Source: Hyphomicrobiales bacterium
Lineage (GTDB): Bacteria; Pseudomonadota; Alphaproteobacteria; Rhizobiales; Rhizobiaceae
Direction: 5' to 3'
Assembly: GCA_900472785.1 (NCBI GenBank)
Contig: UCJH01000082.1
Coordinates: 1 to 35,457, forward strand
Length of the DNA: 35,457 bases
The notes below the pieces were generated by a model. It saw nothing but the letters and a program-made list of their open reading frames with translations. It made no database searches and had not been told where the DNA came from. This document shows, piece by piece, positions 8,538 through 17,953 of this stretch. The position numbers and the translations under genes were made by a program. Numbering within the stretch: the first letter of the stretch is position 1; each line of letters begins with the position of its first letter.

Positions 8538-9093
8538 GCCATATCCTCGACCACAGCGCCCTCACCCAGCCATCCGATATATGGGGCGCCTCGACCATGC
8601 CGCCATGGGTTTCACGCCATGTTCGCGGGCGGTCGAAGGTGCCCGACCAGAGACCTCGTTTCTCGCGCCGCGCCGCCTCCTCCTCGCGCTCATAATCGCC
8701 AAAGGCAACGGCATAGCCATCGCGCACCATCGCCGCGCCAAGATCGGTCGGTCCGACAAGACAGACGGCAAGGCTCCGTCCGTAGCGATCCTGCCCCTTG
8801 ACCGTGCAATGGACGTCGCCCGCGCTGGCGATCTGCTGCAGCCGGCCTCTTGCTTCTGTGCCGCAGCGCCACGGTCGCGCATCACGTTCGCAGACCTGTG
8901 CCAGTTCGGGCGCGTCCATGCCGACGATGCGGACGCGCGTCCCGGACAGAACGAGCGTATCGCCATCGACGACTCGCACCCTTCCCGAAACCTTCTCTTC
9001 TGCCGTTTCGGAAAGCCGTACGACAATCAGGCCCATGAAAAGAAAGATCAAAACGCACAGCAGGAGGTCACGCAAAGTTCTCGCCAGTCGCAT
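8524..9093 (-). CDS. Thermonuclease (SNase-like) family protein, membrane-anchored
   Basis: A 189-residue staphylococcal-nuclease-like (OB-fold) protein. An N-terminal uncleaved signal/anchor helix at about residues 9-26 puts the nuclease domain in the periplasm. The catalytic set is present: G43-D44-T... as VVDGDTL, R-V-R55, MDAPE at 59-63, and DRYGR at 102-106, matching the calcium-binding and arginine residues of the family. A cysteine pair (C68, C77) and a further pair (C96, C111) could form disulfides outside the cytoplasm. The ATG at 9093 follows a GGGAGGG-type site; an in-frame start 16 codons earlier is less likely. It heads a two-gene unit with the overlapping uracil-DNA glycosylase gene. 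Confidence 0.9.
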   Translation of the reverse strand: MRLARTLRDLLLCVLIFLFMGLIVVRLSETAEEKVSGRVRVVDGDTLVLSGTRVRIVGMDAPELAQVCERDARPWRCGTEARGRLQQIASAGDVHCTVKGQDRYGRSLAVCLVGPTDLGAAMVRDGYAVAFGDYEREEEAARREKRGLWSGTFDRPRTWRETHGGMVEAPHISDGWVRALWSRIWHDGE

Positions 9094-9189
9094 CGCTTCG
9101 CCCTCCCTTGCATTTGCCGCTTGAGGCAAAACAGTTGCCAAATTGTTTATGGCTGCAGCAACTTCTTAAGGATTCCCTTCTAGTCTTCA

Positions 9190-10752
9190 ATGATTCCCTC
9201 AAAGTCGCACGAGAGCATGAGTACAGGCGTCAGCACTTCGACCGACAAGATCATCGTCGACAAATCGCGCAGCCACCGAAACAAGGCTGTCTCGAAGGCC
9301 GTCCGCTCGACCCGCGAACGCCTGCAGACCGGCCAGTCCACCGCATCCGGCTTCGACCGGGAAATGCTGGCGCTTTACATCAATACGGTGCTGCAGGGCG
9401 CGATCGCCATGCCGCTCTTCCTGGTGCTGATCACCGGCATCGGCATCTATCTTTCCGAACGCCTCAATCTCATGGGCTGGGCCGTGCTGGCGCTTTGCGT
9501 GCACGCGCTGACGGTCGTTCTGGCCCGGCGCGCCAGCACCGACGACATCACCGCGGAAAAAGCCGTTTTCTGGCGGCGGCGTTTTCTCATCGCCCAGGTC
9601 GTCATGGGGCTCTGCTGGGCCATGTTTTCGATGCAGAACTGCGATATCTGCAGTCCCGTGACATTCACCTTCTACAAGGGCGGCGCCCTGTTGATCGCGC
9701 TTGCCGCCACGGCCATGGGCACGTTCCTTCTGCGCAGGGCGTTGCTTGCGACCTTTGCCCCGACCGTAGTGGCGCTGTGCATCCAGTCGGCGCACACCCA
9801 GAGCCCCGCCTATCTGGCGATGACCGCGACGCTGTCGACCTCACTGGTCTTCATGATCTTCATGACGACGCGCATGCACCGCGCCAATGTCCACATCCTC
9901 TCCGTGCAATCTGAAAAGGACGATCTCATCGCGGAGCTCGAGGTCGCGAAGTCGATGTCCGACGAGGCCCGCCGCCGCGCCGAGGAAGCCAACCTGGCGA
10001 AGTCGCGCTTCCTTGCATCGATGTCTCATGAATTGCGCACACCGCTCAACGCCATTCTCGGCTTCTCCGAGGTCATGTCGACCGAGGTGCTCGGCCCGCT
10101 CAACAATCCGATCTACAAGGAATATACCGGCGACATTCATCGCTCCGGCCAGCATCTGCTCGACTTGATCAACGAAATCCTCGACCTGTCGCGCATCGAG
10201 GCCGGCAAATACGATCTCGCCGAGGAATCGATCCAGCTGGTCGAGATGACGGAAGACTGCATCGGCATGGTGCAGTTGCGCGCGCGCACCAAGAACATCT
10301 CGATCACCGAGCAGTTTGAACCCGGAATGCCCGCCGTCTGGGTGGACGAAAAATCGATGCGCCAGGTCACGCTCAATCTTTTGTCGAATGCCGTGAAGTT
10401 CACCCCCTCCGGCGGCGAAATCTCCGTCAAGGTCGGCTGGACGGCCGGCGGCGGGCAGTACCTGTCGATCAAGGACAATGGCCCCGGCATCCCCGAGGAG
10501 GAAATCCCGATCGTCCTGTCGGCCTTCGGTCAAGGCTCGATCGCTATCAAGAGCGCCGAACAGGGCACAGGTCTCGGCCTGCCGATCGTCCAGGCGATCC
10601 TGTCCAAGCACAATGGCGAGTTCATTTTGAAATCGAAACTGCGCGAAGGCACGGAAGCGATCGCCATCCTGCCGTCGAAGCGTGTGCTGCAGAGCATACC
10701 CGCCGTCGAGGACGCGCCCGCCGTCGAACGGCGCAGGAAGAGCTTCGCTTAG
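9190..10752 (+). CDS. Membrane sensor histidine kinase (PdhS/PleC/DivJ-like)
   Basis: A 520-residue hybrid-free sensor kinase. The soluble N-terminal 60 residues precede a membrane region of about six helices (residues 62-228), then a coiled coil (about 240-270), a HisKA domain with phospho-acceptor H280 in SMSHELRTPLNAILGFSEVM, and a HATPase domain. Its N box is LNLLSNAVKFTP, the G1 box DNGPGIP and the G2 box GTGLGLPI. The extended H box with NPIYKEYTGDIHRSGQHLLDLINEILD is characteristic of alphaproteobacterial PdhS-family kinases, which control DivK/PleD phosphorylation and cell-cycle or developmental switching. A second in-frame ATG at 9217 is an alternative start. There is no adjacent response regulator, so the partner is inferred only. 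Confidence 0.88.
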   Translation: MIPSKSHESMSTGVSTSTDKIIVDKSRSHRNKAVSKAVRSTRERLQTGQSTASGFDREMLALYINTVLQGAIAMPLFLVLITGIGIYLSERLNLMGWAVLALCVHALTVVLARRASTDDITAEKAVFWRRRFLIAQVVMGLCWAMFSMQNCDICSPVTFTFYKGGALLIALAATAMGTFLLRRALLATFAPTVVALCIQSAHTQSPAYLAMTATLSTSLVFMIFMTTRMHRANVHILSVQSEKDDLIAELEVAKSMSDEARRRAEEANLAKSRFLASMSHELRTPLNAILGFSEVMSTEVLGPLNNPIYKEYTGDIHRSGQHLLDLINEILDLSRIEAGKYDLAEESIQLVEMTEDCIGMVQLRARTKNISITEQFEPGMPAVWVDEKSMRQVTLNLLSNAVKFTPSGGEISVKVGWTAGGGQYLSIKDNGPGIPEEEIPIVLSAFGQGSIAIKSAEQGTGLGLPIVQAILSKHNGEFILKSKLREGTEAIAILPSKRVLQSIPAVEDAPAVERRRKSFA

Positions 10753-10767
10753 GCGACGCGACTGTCG

Positions 10768-11184
10768 TCAGACCGCGAACAGCTTGGAAAAAATCACCAC
10801 ATAGGCGGCATAGCCGACATTGGCGACGATCAGGCAGAGGCAGGCGAGCGAGCCGAGATCCTTTGCATTCTTGCCCATTTCCGAGATTTCCGGCGAGACC
10901 CGGTCGACGATTTCCTCGATGGCCGTGTTGAGCGCCTCGAAGGCGACCATCAGCAGGAAAAGCACGAGCATCGCGACATACTGGAAGAAGTTCGCTCCCG
11001 TAATGACAAAGCCGATCATCGCGATAACGAAGGCGCCGAGCTCATGCCGGAAGGCGGCCTCCCCCAGCAGGCGCTTGGCACCGCCGAAGGAATAGGTAGC
11101 GGCGGCGAAGAAATGCCGGATGCCCGTCAGTTTTTTTACCGGCGTGCCTTTGCCCATGCTGCGATATTCCCCGGTCAGTTCCAT
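10768..11184 (-). CDS. dgkA: Diacylglycerol kinase
   Basis: A 138-residue inner-membrane prokaryotic diacylglycerol kinase, which phosphorylates diacylglycerol to phosphatidic acid. Three membrane helices follow an amphipathic N-terminus. The family signature [15 protein letters not shown] (83-97), followed by [11 protein letters not shown] (104-114), carries the catalytic and ATP/Mg residues. The start at 11184 lies one base after the stop of eptA (TGA-c-ATG), a typical coupled arrangement; a second ATG nine codons in is possible. Pairing with eptA makes metabolic sense: phosphoethanolamine transfer from phosphatidylethanolamine releases diacylglycerol, which this enzyme recycles. It converges with the histidine kinase gene with a 15-base gap. 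Confidence 0.94.
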   Translation of the reverse strand: MELTGEYRSMGKGTPVKKLTGIRHFFAAATYSFGGAKRLLGEAAFRHELGAFVIAMIGFVITGANFFQYVAMLVLFLLMVAFEALNTAIEEIVDRVSPEISEMGKNAKDLGSLACLCLIVANVGYAAYVVIFSKLFAV

Positions 11185-11185
11185 G

Positions 11186-12811
11186 TCACCCAGCCACGCT
11201 GCAGGCGGCAAAGGCATCGAGCCCGCGATTGTACACACCCGTCTGGATATTCATCATGCCGAGAACGGTATGAAACAGGTTGTCGTGTGACATCGCCGCA
11301 TCCGAATATTGGAGAAGGCACCGCGTATCAAGCCCCATGATCGATTGATAGGATTTCGAGAACCAGGCGATGAACGGCACATGCGTCTGTTCCTTCGGCG
11401 CGATCGCATAAGGTGCACCATGCAGGTAGACGCCGTTTTCACCGAGCGACTCGCCGTGGTCGGACATGTAGATCATCGCGCCGGCGACGGTATTCTCATG
11501 CTTTTCCAGAAGTTTGGCGACGCTTGCCAGGATATGGTCGGTGTAGAGGATCGTGTTGTCATAGGCGTTGACGATCTCCTCCGGCCTGCAGTTCATCAGT
11601 TCCGGCGTGCGGCAGTCCGGCTGAAACTTCCGATATTCCTCCGGGTAGCGCAGGTAATAGGCGGGGCCGTGACTGCCAAGCTGGTGCAGCACGATGACGG
11701 TATCGGTCTTGATGGTAGCCAGCCGATGATCCAGACCGTCGAGGAAAATCCCGTCGAGGCATTCGCCACCCTTGCAGAGCGGGCTGTTCTGCCGGTCGTT
11801 GAGGCTGGCATAGTTGATCAGGTTGGCGATGCCCTTGCTGCCGGTGTTGTTGTCCCACCAGGAGACCGACACGCCCGCATGCGTCAGCACGTCTACAAGG
11901 TTCTGCCGGGAATGCGCTTTCCACTCGCTATAATCAGCGCGGGTATAGCCGGAGAACATGCAGGGCAATGAAACGGAGGTTGCCGTGCCGCAACTGGTCG
12001 TCTGCGTGAAATTCGAAACGCCGAGCGCCTTCAGTTCGGGATTGGTCTCGCGGGCATAACCATTCAGCGAGAAATTCATGGCGCGCGCCGTCTCCCCGGC
12101 AACGACCACGACGACCACCGGCTTTTTCGATGTGGCCAGCCGGTCGCCGGCATGGGCATCCATTCCGAACGGCGCGACAACCAGATGGGCGTCCTCGTAG
12201 ACCGAAGCACCGTAGCGCACCGCAGCCGAGATCGGACCGCTCGGGTTGAACAGCTTCATCATGTCCTTATGGTCGCGGATCACATAGGCGATGCTGGCAA
12301 AATTCAGACTTGCGAGTATCACGACCGCGACGAGGCTGGGGATGATAAAAGCGAGATTGTTCAGGACCTTCGACAGAAACGGCCGATGGCGCACCTCGAT
12401 CCAGAGCACGAAAAGCGAAGGAAGAACCGCAAACAACAACAGGTGAACCAGGAAGTGCGGCGTCATCAGATGGCCGGCTTCGGCTGTCGTCGTCACGGCC
12501 GCGCTACCGATCATTTCCTTGTCGACGATGACGCCGAAGGTATCGGCGAAATAGGAGCAGATGCCGGATACGAGAATGAAAAAGATCAGGAATGGCTTGA
12601 ACAGGTATTTGACCGAAACCACGGTCGTCACCACGAAAACCAAGAGCGAGATGCCGAGTCCGAACGAGATCAGACCGAGCCGCGCGCTTCCGAAGTAGGT
12701 GTTGGCCCGCGACCAGAACGTCAGGTTGGTGGCGGCGAGCAGATAGAGGGACACCAGCGCGCTCAAGGTGACGCTGCCGATGACCGGACGGCTCGGAACA
12801 AAGCTTTTCAA
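11186..12811 (-). CDS. eptA: Lipid A phosphoethanolamine transferase
   Basis: About 541 residues from the start chosen here. It is an inner-membrane enzyme whose periplasmic sulfatase-like domain moves phosphoethanolamine from phosphatidylethanolamine to lipid A, lowering surface charge and polymyxin sensitivity. Five membrane helices occupy roughly the first 190 residues. The nucleophile Thr lies in [17 protein letters not shown], the metal ligands include the SDHGESLGE motif, and paired cysteines ([13 protein letters not shown] and others) resemble the EptA disulfides. The frame is open to 12973, but the extra 54 residues are low-complexity and not family-like. A TTG at 12811 has a GGAG site nine bases upstream and gives the usual length, so I prefer it. 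Certainty on the start is moderate. Confidence 0.88.
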   Translation of the reverse strand: MKSFVPSRPVIGSVTLSALVSLYLLAATNLTFWSRANTYFGSARLGLISFGLGISLLVFVVTTVVSVKYLFKPFLIFFILVSGICSYFADTFGVIVDKEMIGSAAVTTTAEAGHLMTPHFLVHLLLFAVLPSLFVLWIEVRHRPFLSKVLNNLAFIIPSLVAVVILASLNFASIAYVIRDHKDMMKLFNPSGPISAAVRYGASVYEDAHLVVAPFGMDAHAGDRLATSKKPVVVVVVAGETARAMNFSLNGYARETNPELKALGVSNFTQTTSCGTATSVSLPCMFSGYTRADYSEWKAHSRQNLVDVLTHAGVSVSWWDNNTGSKGIANLINYASLNDRQNSPLCKGGECLDGIFLDGLDHRLATIKTDTVIVLHQLGSHGPAYYLRYPEEYRKFQPDCRTPELMNCRPEEIVNAYDNTILYTDHILASVAKLLEKHENTVAGAMIYMSDHGESLGENGVYLHGAPYAIAPKEQTHVPFIAWFSKSYQSIMGLDTRCLLQYSDAAMSHDNLFHTVLGMMNIQTGVYNRGLDAFAACSVAG

Positions 12812-13025
12812 ACGAAGACACTCCACGCAATGCGCAAGCTCCCTCCGCCCGCTGGGCAGCATGGGATCGATGCACGGGCTCAATCGCGAGGCAGACGGAC
12901 CGGTCGGTCCGCTGCCGGACGGACGCCAGTCCGGCGTCTGTCCGAAACGATGAGACCCGTCGCGGATCGGCATCGTTTCTGCGTTCGTGCTACGCGTGTC
13001 TTACTGTCAAAAGCCTGTCAGGAGA

Positions 13026-13051
13026 GATCAAGCGGACGAGCCCGCCTGATC
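13026..13051 (-). terminator. Hairpin downstream of cobT, possible weak terminator
   Basis: GATCA-A-GCGG (13026-13035) pairs with CCGC-C-TGATC (13042-13051) across a short loop. It lies about 10 bases past the cobT stop on the - strand. There is no good T-run, so termination is uncertain. Confidence 0.35.
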
Positions 13052-13060
13052 GCCTTGGTA

Positions 13061-14077
13061 TCAGTCCTTGTTGCTGACGCCCGCCTGGGCAAAGGTCGCC
13101 ATGCCGCCATGGCAGGCGGCGGCGGCCTTGACGATGCCGGCTGCCAGCGCTGCGCCGGTGCCTTCGCCCAGCCGCATGCCAAGCGCCAGAAGCGGCGTCT
13201 TGCCGAGCCTGTCGATCGCCTTCATGTGGCCGGGTTCGGCTGAGACATGGCCGATCAGGCAATGGTCGAGCGCAGCGGGATTGGCGGACTTGAGGATCGC
13301 GGCGGCCGACGTCGCGACATAGCCGTCGATGATCACCGGAATTTTCTGCATGCGCGCTGCCAGGATGGCGCCCGCCATCGCGGCGATCTCGCGGCCGCCG
13401 AGACGGCGCAGCACTTCGAGCGGATCCGACAGGTGATCCCTATGGAGAGCGACAGCCTTTTCGACGGCGGCGATCTTGCGGGTCAGGATTTCGCCTTCGG
13501 CTCCCGTTCCCGGACCGACCCATTCGGCGGCAGTGCCACCATAGAGCGCCAGGTTGATGGCGGCGGCGATCGTCGTGTTGCCGATGCCCATCTCGCCGAT
13601 GCACAGAAGGTCCGTCCCGCCCGCAACCGCTTCCATGCCGAATGCCATGGTCGCGGCGCAATCCCGTTCGGACAGGGCGGCTTCCTGCGTGATGTCGCCG
13701 GTCGGATATTCGAGCGCCAGGTCGAACACCTTGAGGCCGAGGTCATGGGAAACGCAGATCTGGTTGATGGCCGCACCGCCGGCCGCGAAATTCTCCACCA
13801 TCTGCGCCGTCACGGAAGACGGGAACGGCGTCACGCCCTGCGCCGTCACGCCGTGATTGCCGGCGAAGATCGCCACCAGCGGCCGCGTGACGGCCGGCGC
13901 CTTCCCGGTCCAGGCCGCAAGCCAGAAGGCGATCTCTTCCAGTCGCCCGAGCGCGCCGGGCGGCTTCGTCAGCTGCGCGTCGCGGGCGCGGGCTGCTGCG
14001 ACCGCGGCACTGTCCGGTCCGGGCAGATTGCGCAACAGATCACGGAAATCGTCAAACGGCAGGCCGCTGGCACTCAT
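13061..14077 (-). CDS. cobT: Nicotinate-nucleotide--dimethylbenzimidazole phosphoribosyltransferase
   Basis: A 338-residue cytoplasmic enzyme (CobT of the Salmonella nomenclature, CobU in the Pseudomonas denitrificans system). It makes alpha-ribazole 5'-phosphate from dimethylbenzimidazole and nicotinate mononucleotide for the lower ligand of cobalamin. Recognisable blocks are LTKPPGALGRLE near the N-terminus, FAGNHGVTAQGVTPFPSSVT, GEMGIGNTT, and the C-terminal GMRLGEGTGAALA with the catalytic Glu at about residue 305. Length is full. Of two nearby in-frame ATGs, 14077 has AAGGA at proper spacing, while 14086 does not. It diverges from cobS across a 174-base spacer, so the two consecutive-pathway genes may be co-regulated. 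I see no cobalamin riboswitch there. Confidence 0.95.
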   Translation of the reverse strand: MSASGLPFDDFRDLLRNLPGPDSAAVAAARARDAQLTKPPGALGRLEEIAFWLAAWTGKAPAVTRPLVAIFAGNHGVTAQGVTPFPSSVTAQMVENFAAGGAAINQICVSHDLGLKVFDLALEYPTGDITQEAALSERDCAATMAFGMEAVAGGTDLLCIGEMGIGNTTIAAAINLALYGGTAAEWVGPGTGAEGEILTRKIAAVEKAVALHRDHLSDPLEVLRRLGGREIAAMAGAILAARMQKIPVIIDGYVATSAAAILKSANPAALDHCLIGHVSAEPGHMKAIDRLGKTPLLALGMRLGEGTGAALAAGIVKAAAACHGGMATFAQAGVSNKD

Positions 14078-14251
14078 ATAAAGCATCCTTGTCTTCAGGC
14101 ATGGGCGGGCTCCCCTGTGGAAGCGGTGTCATCTCTTAAAGCGCGCGGGGAAAACGGGCAACGGCATTTGCGCCGGTTGATGTCGTGGGCGCATGATCAG
14201 CAAAGACGCGCCGATTCGGGGGAAACGGCCGGCCGGGGGAGTTCGACAGAG

Positions 14252-15037
14252 ATGGACATTCGTGATTTTGCCGATGACGTGGCGCGTTCGGTCGCCTTCT
14301 TGAGCCGAATCCACATGCCGCAGCGGCATTTCGTCAATTTCGACGGCCGCCTCAGCCGCGCGGTGCGGGCCTTTCCGGTCGCGGGACTGCTCATCGCCCT
14401 GCCCGCCTCCGCCATCGTCTCGATCTTCTCGGCGATCCACGCCGCACCGCTGTTCACGGCCTTCGTCGCGGTTGCCATCCAGGCGCTGATCACCGGGGCG
14501 CTGCACGAGGATGGCCTTTCCGATACGGCCGACGGCCTCGGCGGCGGCAAGAACAAGGAAAGCGCGCTTGTCATCATGAAGGACAGCCGCATCGGCTCCT
14601 ACGGCGCGGTCGCCCTCATTCTTTCCTTCGGCCTGCGCGTCTCGGCGCTGGCCGCCATCCTGCCGCACATGACGCCGAGCGGCGCCGGTGTCATGCTGCT
14701 CGCCATCGCTGCACTCAGCCGTACCGCGATGGTCTGGCACTGGTCGAAGCTGCCCGCCGCCCGCAAGGATGGCGTGGCCGCATCGGCCGGCGAGCCGCTG
14801 GCCAGCGCGGTGCGCATCGCGCTTGCGATCGGCATCGCATGCGCCGTCATTCTCATGCTTCTGGCCGGCATTCCGTTGCTTGCCATTCCGATTTCGCTGC
14901 TGGCCTTCGGCGCAACCGTCGCAGCCTTCAGCGAAATCGTCGATGGCAAAATCGGCGGCCATACGGGCGACACAATCGGGGCCACACAACAGCTGACGGA
15001 AATCGCGGTTCTGGCAGCCCTTGCACTGACCGTCTGA
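14252..15037 (+). CDS. cobS: Adenosylcobinamide-GDP ribazoletransferase (cobalamin synthase)
   Basis: A 261-residue polytopic inner-membrane enzyme (CobS; CobV in Pseudomonas denitrificans naming, not the cobaltochelatase CobS). It joins adenosylcobinamide-GDP to alpha-ribazole, using the product line of the divergent cobT. The signature GALHEDGLSDTADGLGGG (about residues 90-107) and MKDSRIGSYG (109-125 region) carry the metal-binding acidic residues. Several membrane helices follow, ending with the conserved GGHTGDTIGATQQLTE. The start at 14252 is preceded by GGGGAG about ten bases upstream. The frame stays open far to the left only because it reads through the antisense of cobT. Confidence 0.95.
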   Translation: MDIRDFADDVARSVAFLSRIHMPQRHFVNFDGRLSRAVRAFPVAGLLIALPASAIVSIFSAIHAAPLFTAFVAVAIQALITGALHEDGLSDTADGLGGGKNKESALVIMKDSRIGSYGAVALILSFGLRVSALAAILPHMTPSGAGVMLLAIAALSRTAMVWHWSKLPAARKDGVAASAGEPLASAVRIALAIGIACAVILMLLAGIPLLAIPISLLAFGATVAAFSEIVDGKIGGHTGDTIGATQQLTEIAVLAALALTV

Positions 15038-15084
15038 AACGCCGATATAGCTTGAAACTGGACTTTATCCGGACGCATCGCCCC

Positions 15085-15306
15085 ATGGAATCGCCCTGCA
15101 TTCTGATCTGTTCGATCGACATGACCACCGGATACTGCTTTGGCTGCGGACGCACGCGCGACGAGATCGGCGCCTGGACGCTTTATACCCCGCAGGAACG
15201 CCGCGACATCATGGCGAGCCTTCCGGCCCGGCTCGACACGATGGAACGCAAGCCGCGCCGGGAAACCCGCCGGACACGGATGGCGAGGGAGAAGGTCGGC
15301 GAATGA
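15085..15306 (+). CDS. DUF1289 domain-containing small cysteine protein
   Basis: A 73-residue protein of the DUF1289 family, presumed metal-binding. Four cysteines, C5, C9, C18 and C21, fall in the family pattern SPCxxxCxxD…[14 protein letters not shown], followed by a Leu/Arg-rich helical C-terminus. Function is unknown. The ribosome site before the ATG at 15085 is weak. Its stop overlaps the start of the protease gene (ATGA at 15303-15306), so the two are translationally coupled; cobS just upstream on the same strand may be in the same transcript. Confidence 0.87.
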   Translation: MESPCILICSIDMTTGYCFGCGRTRDEIGAWTLYTPQERRDIMASLPARLDTMERKPRRETRRTRMAREKVGE

Positions 15307-16004
15307 ACAGGCTGACGATCCTGCTCGGCATCCTGGCGATCGGGCTGGTGTTTCTCATTCTCAACCATGACAGCGGCCGCACCTTCGGCATCGACAACGA
15401 CGATTTCGGCAGCCTCGTCATGCTGGGCGCGATTGGCGCCCTGCTCTCGGCCGGAATTCTGCAGAGCCGCCGGCATTTCGGCGAAAGCGTGCGTCAGCTG
15501 GGCATCTGGACGCTGATCGGGCTTGTGCTGGTTGCCGGCTATCTCTATCGCGGCGACCTGGAGGCGTTTGGCTCGCGCCTGGCCTCCGGCCTTATCCCCG
15601 GCCGCGCCGCCGTGTTCACCGACAGCGAAGGCCATCAGGAAGTCGTCCTCCACAAGATGCTGAATGGCCATTTCGAGACGTCCGTCACCGTCAACGGTGC
15701 CAGCGTCGCGATGCTCGTCGATACCGGCGCCAGCACCGTGGCTCTGACCTACGAGGATGCCGAAACGCTCGGCCTCGACCCGGCCAACCTGAATTACACC
15801 GCCCGCGTCACGACAGCCAACGGCCTTGCCATGGCAGCACCCGTGACGCTCTCGCAGGTCGCCATCGGCCCGATCGTCCGCACCGACATCCGCGCAACCG
15901 TCGCCGAACAGGGCAAGCTCGACCAGAGCCTGCTCGGCATGAGTTTTTTGTCGACGCTCGATTTCCTGCAGATGCAGACGGATGAATTGCGGTTGCGGGA
16001 TTGA
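15303..16004 (+). CDS. Membrane retropepsin-like aspartic protease (TIGR02281 family)
   Basis: A 233-residue protein with three predicted membrane helices (about residues 4-20, 36-52 and 67-83) and a C-terminal clan AA aspartic protease domain. The active-site triplet D140-T-G in [12 protein letters not shown], the flap-like region and the final [14 protein letters not shown] match the TIGR02281 family of alphaproteobacterial retropepsin-like proteins. Such proteins have one DTG motif and work as dimers; physiological substrates are unknown. It is coupled to the DUF1289 gene by a four-base overlap. The heptamer repeat array begins three bases after its stop codon. Confidence 0.88.
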   Translation: MNRLTILLGILAIGLVFLILNHDSGRTFGIDNDDFGSLVMLGAIGALLSAGILQSRRHFGESVRQLGIWTLIGLVLVAGYLYRGDLEAFGSRLASGLIPGRAAVFTDSEGHQEVVLHKMLNGHFETSVTVNGASVAMLVDTGASTVALTYEDAETLGLDPANLNYTARVTTANGLAMAAPVTLSQVAIGPIVRTDIRATVAEQGKLDQSLLGMSFLSTLDFLQMQTDELRLRD

Positions 16005-16005
16005 A

Positions 16006-16109
<104 letters not shown>

Positions 16110-16125
16110 TTGTCTAGTTCCTCAA

Positions 16126-16887
16126 TCAATTCCTCAACCGATATCCTGTCCTGAAAATCCACGTCAGCAGCCCCATCAACACCGCCAGAAAGGCGATGAT
16201 GATCGTGAAGCTGACGACGGGATTGACGTCGGCGATCTCGAAGAAGCTCCAGCGGAAACCGCTGATCAGGTAGAGCACGGGATTGAAATGGCTGACGCCC
16301 TGCCAGAAGGGCGGCAGCATGTCGATCGAGTAGAAGCTGCCGCCGAGGAAGACCAGCGGCGGAATGACCAGCATCGGAATGAGGTTCAGCTGCTCGAAGT
16401 CCTTGGCCCAGATGCCGATGATGAAGCCGAACAGGCTGAAGGTGATCGCCGTCAGCACGAAGAACAAAAGCATCACAAACGGATGGGCGATGTGCAGATC
16501 GACGAACAGCGCGGCCGTCCCTAATATGATGATCCCGATCATCATGCCCTTGGTCGCCGCCGCCCCGACATAGCCGAGCACGATCTCCGTCATCGAGACC
16601 GGCGATGATAGAAGCTCGTAGATCGTACCGGTGAATTTCGGAAAATAGATGCCGAACGAGCCGTTGCCGATGCACTGCGTCAAAAGCGTCAGCATGATCA
16701 GCCCCGGCGTGATGAAGGCGCCATAGGAAACCCCCTCGATCTCCTGGATACGCGATCCGACGGCAGCGCCGAAGACGATGAAATAGAGCGACGTGGAGAT
16801 GACCGGCGAAACGACGCTCTGCAAAAGCGTGCGCCGCGTGCGTGCCATCTCGAAGAAATAGATCGACTTGACCGCTTCGAGGTTCAT
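16126..16887 (-). CDS. ABC-2 type transporter permease
   Basis: A 253-residue inner-membrane permease of the ABC-2 family (YadH/NodJ/DrrB-like), with about six helices and no solute-binding partner, so most likely an exporter. The region [22 protein letters not shown] and the following [14 protein letters not shown] are the conserved ABC-2 signature. The start at 16887 overlaps the stop of the upstream ATPase gene by four bases (ATGA), giving a two-gene coupled unit. The substrate (drug, lipid or polysaccharide) cannot be read from sequence. Confidence 0.93.
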   Translation of the reverse strand: MNLEAVKSIYFFEMARTRRTLLQSVVSPVISTSLYFIVFGAAVGSRIQEIEGVSYGAFITPGLIMLTLLTQCIGNGSFGIYFPKFTGTIYELLSSPVSMTEIVLGYVGAAATKGMMIGIIILGTAALFVDLHIAHPFVMLLFFVLTAITFSLFGFIIGIWAKDFEQLNLIPMLVIPPLVFLGGSFYSIDMLPPFWQGVSHFNPVLYLISGFRWSFFEIADVNPVVSFTIIIAFLAVLMGLLTWIFRTGYRLRN

Positions 16888-17810
16888 GAGCGCGCTCCCA
16901 CCAGTTCGACGAAAATATCCTCCAGCGAGCTTTGTCGCGTGGAAATGTCCTTGAGGCGGATGCCGGCCTCCGCCAGCGCCGTCAAGAGCGTGGTGATCCC
17001 GGTGCGCTCACCGGAGACGTCATAGTCGTAGATCAGGCAATGCCCATCGTCCTCGAGTGTCAGCTTGTAGGCCGACAAGGCCTCCGGAACGGCGGAGAGC
17101 GGCTCCGACAGGTCGACGCGCAACTGCTTGCGGCCGAGCTTCTTCATCAGGTCCTTCTTCTCCTCGATCAACAGGATCTTGCCGCCGTTGATGACGCCCA
17201 CCCGATCGGCGATCTCTTCCGCCTCCTCGATATAATGGGTCGTGAGGATGATGGTCACGCCGGTCTCCCTCAGCTTCTCGACCACCTGCCACATGTCCTT
17301 GCGCAGGTTGACATCGACGCCCGCCGTCGGCTCGTCGAGGAACAGAACGCGCGGCTCGTGGCTGAGCGCCTTGGCGATCAGGACGCGGCGCTTCATGCCG
17401 CCGGACAGTTCGCGCAGCATGTTGTCCTTCTTGTCGTAGAGCGACAGGTCGCGCAGGACTTTTTCGATATGCGCCGGATCGGCCTTTTTGCCGTGCAGTC
17501 CGCGCGAAAAGGAGACCGTATTCCACACCGTCTCGAACTGGTCCGTCGTCAGTTCCTGCGGCACCAGCCCGATCATCGAGCGCGTCGCACGAAAATCCTT
17601 CACGACATCGTGCCCACCGACGAGAACCTGCCCGTCGGAGGGATTGACGATGCCGCAAATGATCGAGATCAGCGTCGTCTTGCCGGCGCCGTTGGGGCCG
17701 AGAAGCGCCAGAATTTCGCCTTCCTCGATATCGAGGCTGACATTCTTCAGAGCCTGGAACCCGGACGCATAGGTCTTGGACAGGTTGGTGACGGAAACGA
17801 TGGCGGCCAT
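16884..17810 (-). CDS. ABC transporter ATP-binding protein (ABC-2 exporter)
   Basis: A 308-residue ATPase of the YadG/CcmA type. Walker A is GPNGAGKT, the Q loop is VPQELT, the signature is LSGGMKRR, Walker B is VLFLDEP, and the switch His is in [13 protein letters not shown]-terminal accessory region of about 80 residues ends with [10 protein letters not shown], typical for ATPases that energise ABC-2 permeases. It heads the pair with the overlapping permease gene. The roughly 140-base spacer upstream (to 17954) is AT-rich near 17875-17910 and probably contains the promoter. Confidence 0.95.
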   Translation of the reverse strand: MAAIVSVTNLSKTYASGFQALKNVSLDIEEGEILALLGPNGAGKTTLISIICGIVNPSDGQVLVGGHDVVKDFRATRSMIGLVPQELTTDQFETVWNTVSFSRGLHGKKADPAHIEKVLRDLSLYDKKDNMLRELSGGMKRRVLIAKALSHEPRVLFLDEPTAGVDVNLRKDMWQVVEKLRETGVTIILTTHYIEEAEEIADRVGVINGGKILLIEEKKDLMKKLGRKQLRVDLSEPLSAVPEALSAYKLTLEDDGHCLIYDYDVSGERTGITTLLTALAEAGIRLKDISTRQSSLEDIFVELVGARS

Positions 17811-17953
17811 GAAAACATCCGGGATGCGGGGAAACGGCTGAGGTGAGTCGCCCCTATATGGACCTTTCCTCCATGATATTCACCCCAAGGCATAAAAAAT
17901 AGACAGGAGATTTTTCACCGAAGACCACAACACTTCCCGCTCGGACGGACGAT

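Noticed and set aside
14078-14251. Cobalamin riboswitch between cobT and cobS
   Set aside because: The spacer is only 174 bases and I could not see a B12-box or the usual paired helices. A covariance-model search would decide.
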